From assembly GCA_014380105.1 (NCBI GenBank), contig JACMKL010000125.1, forward strand, positions 1 to 6,631: a DNA stretch of 6,631 bases. The letters run 5' to 3'. Positions 6,138-6,631 of this stretch are shown piece by piece; within the stretch, counting starts at the first letter, position 1; each line of letters starts with the position of its first letter. A program made the position numbers and the translations under genes. Origin of the DNA: Candidatus Melainabacteria bacterium (GTDB taxonomy: Bacteria; Cyanobacteriota; Vampirovibrionia; Obscuribacterales; Obscuribacteraceae). A model generated the notes under the pieces. It made no database searches. It had not been told where the DNA came from and worked only from the letters and a program-made list of their open reading frames with translations.

Positions 6138-6631
6138 ATGGCAATTGAAATGCAAGAGATTCTTCAGCTGGTCGAAGATCGCTCAGCTTCAGACTTGCAT
6201 CTAAAGGTCGGGCAACCTCCAATTCTTCGGGTGGCAGGCAGACTTGTGCGCAGCCCACTGCCTTCACTTACTAATGATGATGTACAGAGACTGGTGTTTT
6301 CGCTACTCACCATAGATCAGAGATTGCAGTTAGAATCAACGTTTGAGCTAGATGCTAGCTTTGGTATTGATGGAGTCGGCAGATTTAGAATAAACGTTTT
6401 CAAAGAGCGTGGAAATTTTGCAGCAGCAATTCGCGTAGTACCATTTACGATACCATCACTGGAAGAGTTAGGACTGCCGGCAATTTGCAAAGAGATTACT
6501 CAAAAACCGCGCGGGCTGGTGCTGATTACCGGACCAACCGGCTCAGGCAAATCCACGACATTGGCTTCGATGATTGATTGGATCAATGAAAATCGACAAG
6601 AGCATATTTTAACCATCGAAGATCCAATTGA
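6138..6631 (+). CDS. pilT: Type IV pilus retraction ATPase PilT, N-terminal 164 residues (runs off right edge)
   Basis: PilT is the hexameric motor that depolymerises the pilus and powers twitching, DNA uptake and surface sensing. The frame opens at ATG 6138 (MAIEMQEI) and runs off the window without a stop. It has the PilT N-terminal PAS-like domain with the family signature SASDLHL (16-22) and G25-Q-P-P, then GRFRINVFKERG (81-92), FxIP-like PFTIPSLEELGLP (102-114), Walker A GPTGSGKS (132-139) and the start of the Asp box, TIEDPIE (159 onward). It has no MshEN domain and begins directly with the PAS-like domain, as expected for PilT and unlike PilB. The Walker B, His box and the AIRNLIRE motif that would separate PilT from PilU are beyond the edge, so PilU remains a minor alternative. 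Lying 29 bases after pilB, it matches the common pilB-pilT-pilC order; pilC would be expected next. Confidence 0.95.
   Translation, partial: MAIEMQEILQLVEDRSASDLHLKVGQPPILRVAGRLVRSPLPSLTNDDVQRLVFSLLTIDQRLQLESTFELDASFGIDGVGRFRINVFKERGNFAAAIRVVPFTIPSLEELGLPAICKEITQKPRGLVLITGPTGSGKSTTLASMIDWINENRQEHILTIEDPI

Overview
The window is a bacterial chromosomal segment whose right two thirds encode cytoplasmic motor proteins of a type IV pilus (T4P) system. It suggests a diderm bacterium with twitching-type pili. The mix of a divergent TPR membrane protein, an SGNH-like protein and a zinc-ribbon-tailed PilB made me think of a non-photosynthetic relative of Cyanobacteria (Melainabacteria/Obscuribacterales type). 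That is only an impression: there is no rRNA or other marker in the window to settle it.

Layout. Positions 1-481 (minus strand) hold the N-terminal 160 residues of a membrane-anchored, SGNH/GDSL-like protein that runs off the left edge. Positions 584-1912 (minus strand) encode a 442-residue protein with three predicted membrane segments and C-terminal TPR repeats, probably co-transcribed with the SGNH-like gene. Positions 1913-2100 are a divergent intergenic region with a small perfect inverted repeat. On the plus strand follow three motor-type genes close together. The first (2101-3945) is a 614-residue PilB/GspE-like protein with no ATPase core. The second (4042-6108) is a complete PilB extension ATPase with an extra C-terminal array of three zinc ribbons. 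The third (6138-6631, cut by the right edge) is the retraction ATPase PilT.

How they fit together. PilB would power pilus assembly and PilT disassembly. The first gene copies PilB's N-terminal (MshEN/GspE_N-like) domain and its N2 domain but stops just where the RecA-like ATPase would begin. It joins the two domains with a linker of about 355 residues, against about 45 in PilB. It cannot hydrolyse ATP by itself, so a regulatory, adaptor or hexamer-modifying role beside PilB is the simplest hypothesis. This protein and the zinc-ribbon tail of PilB are the two most unusual things in the window.
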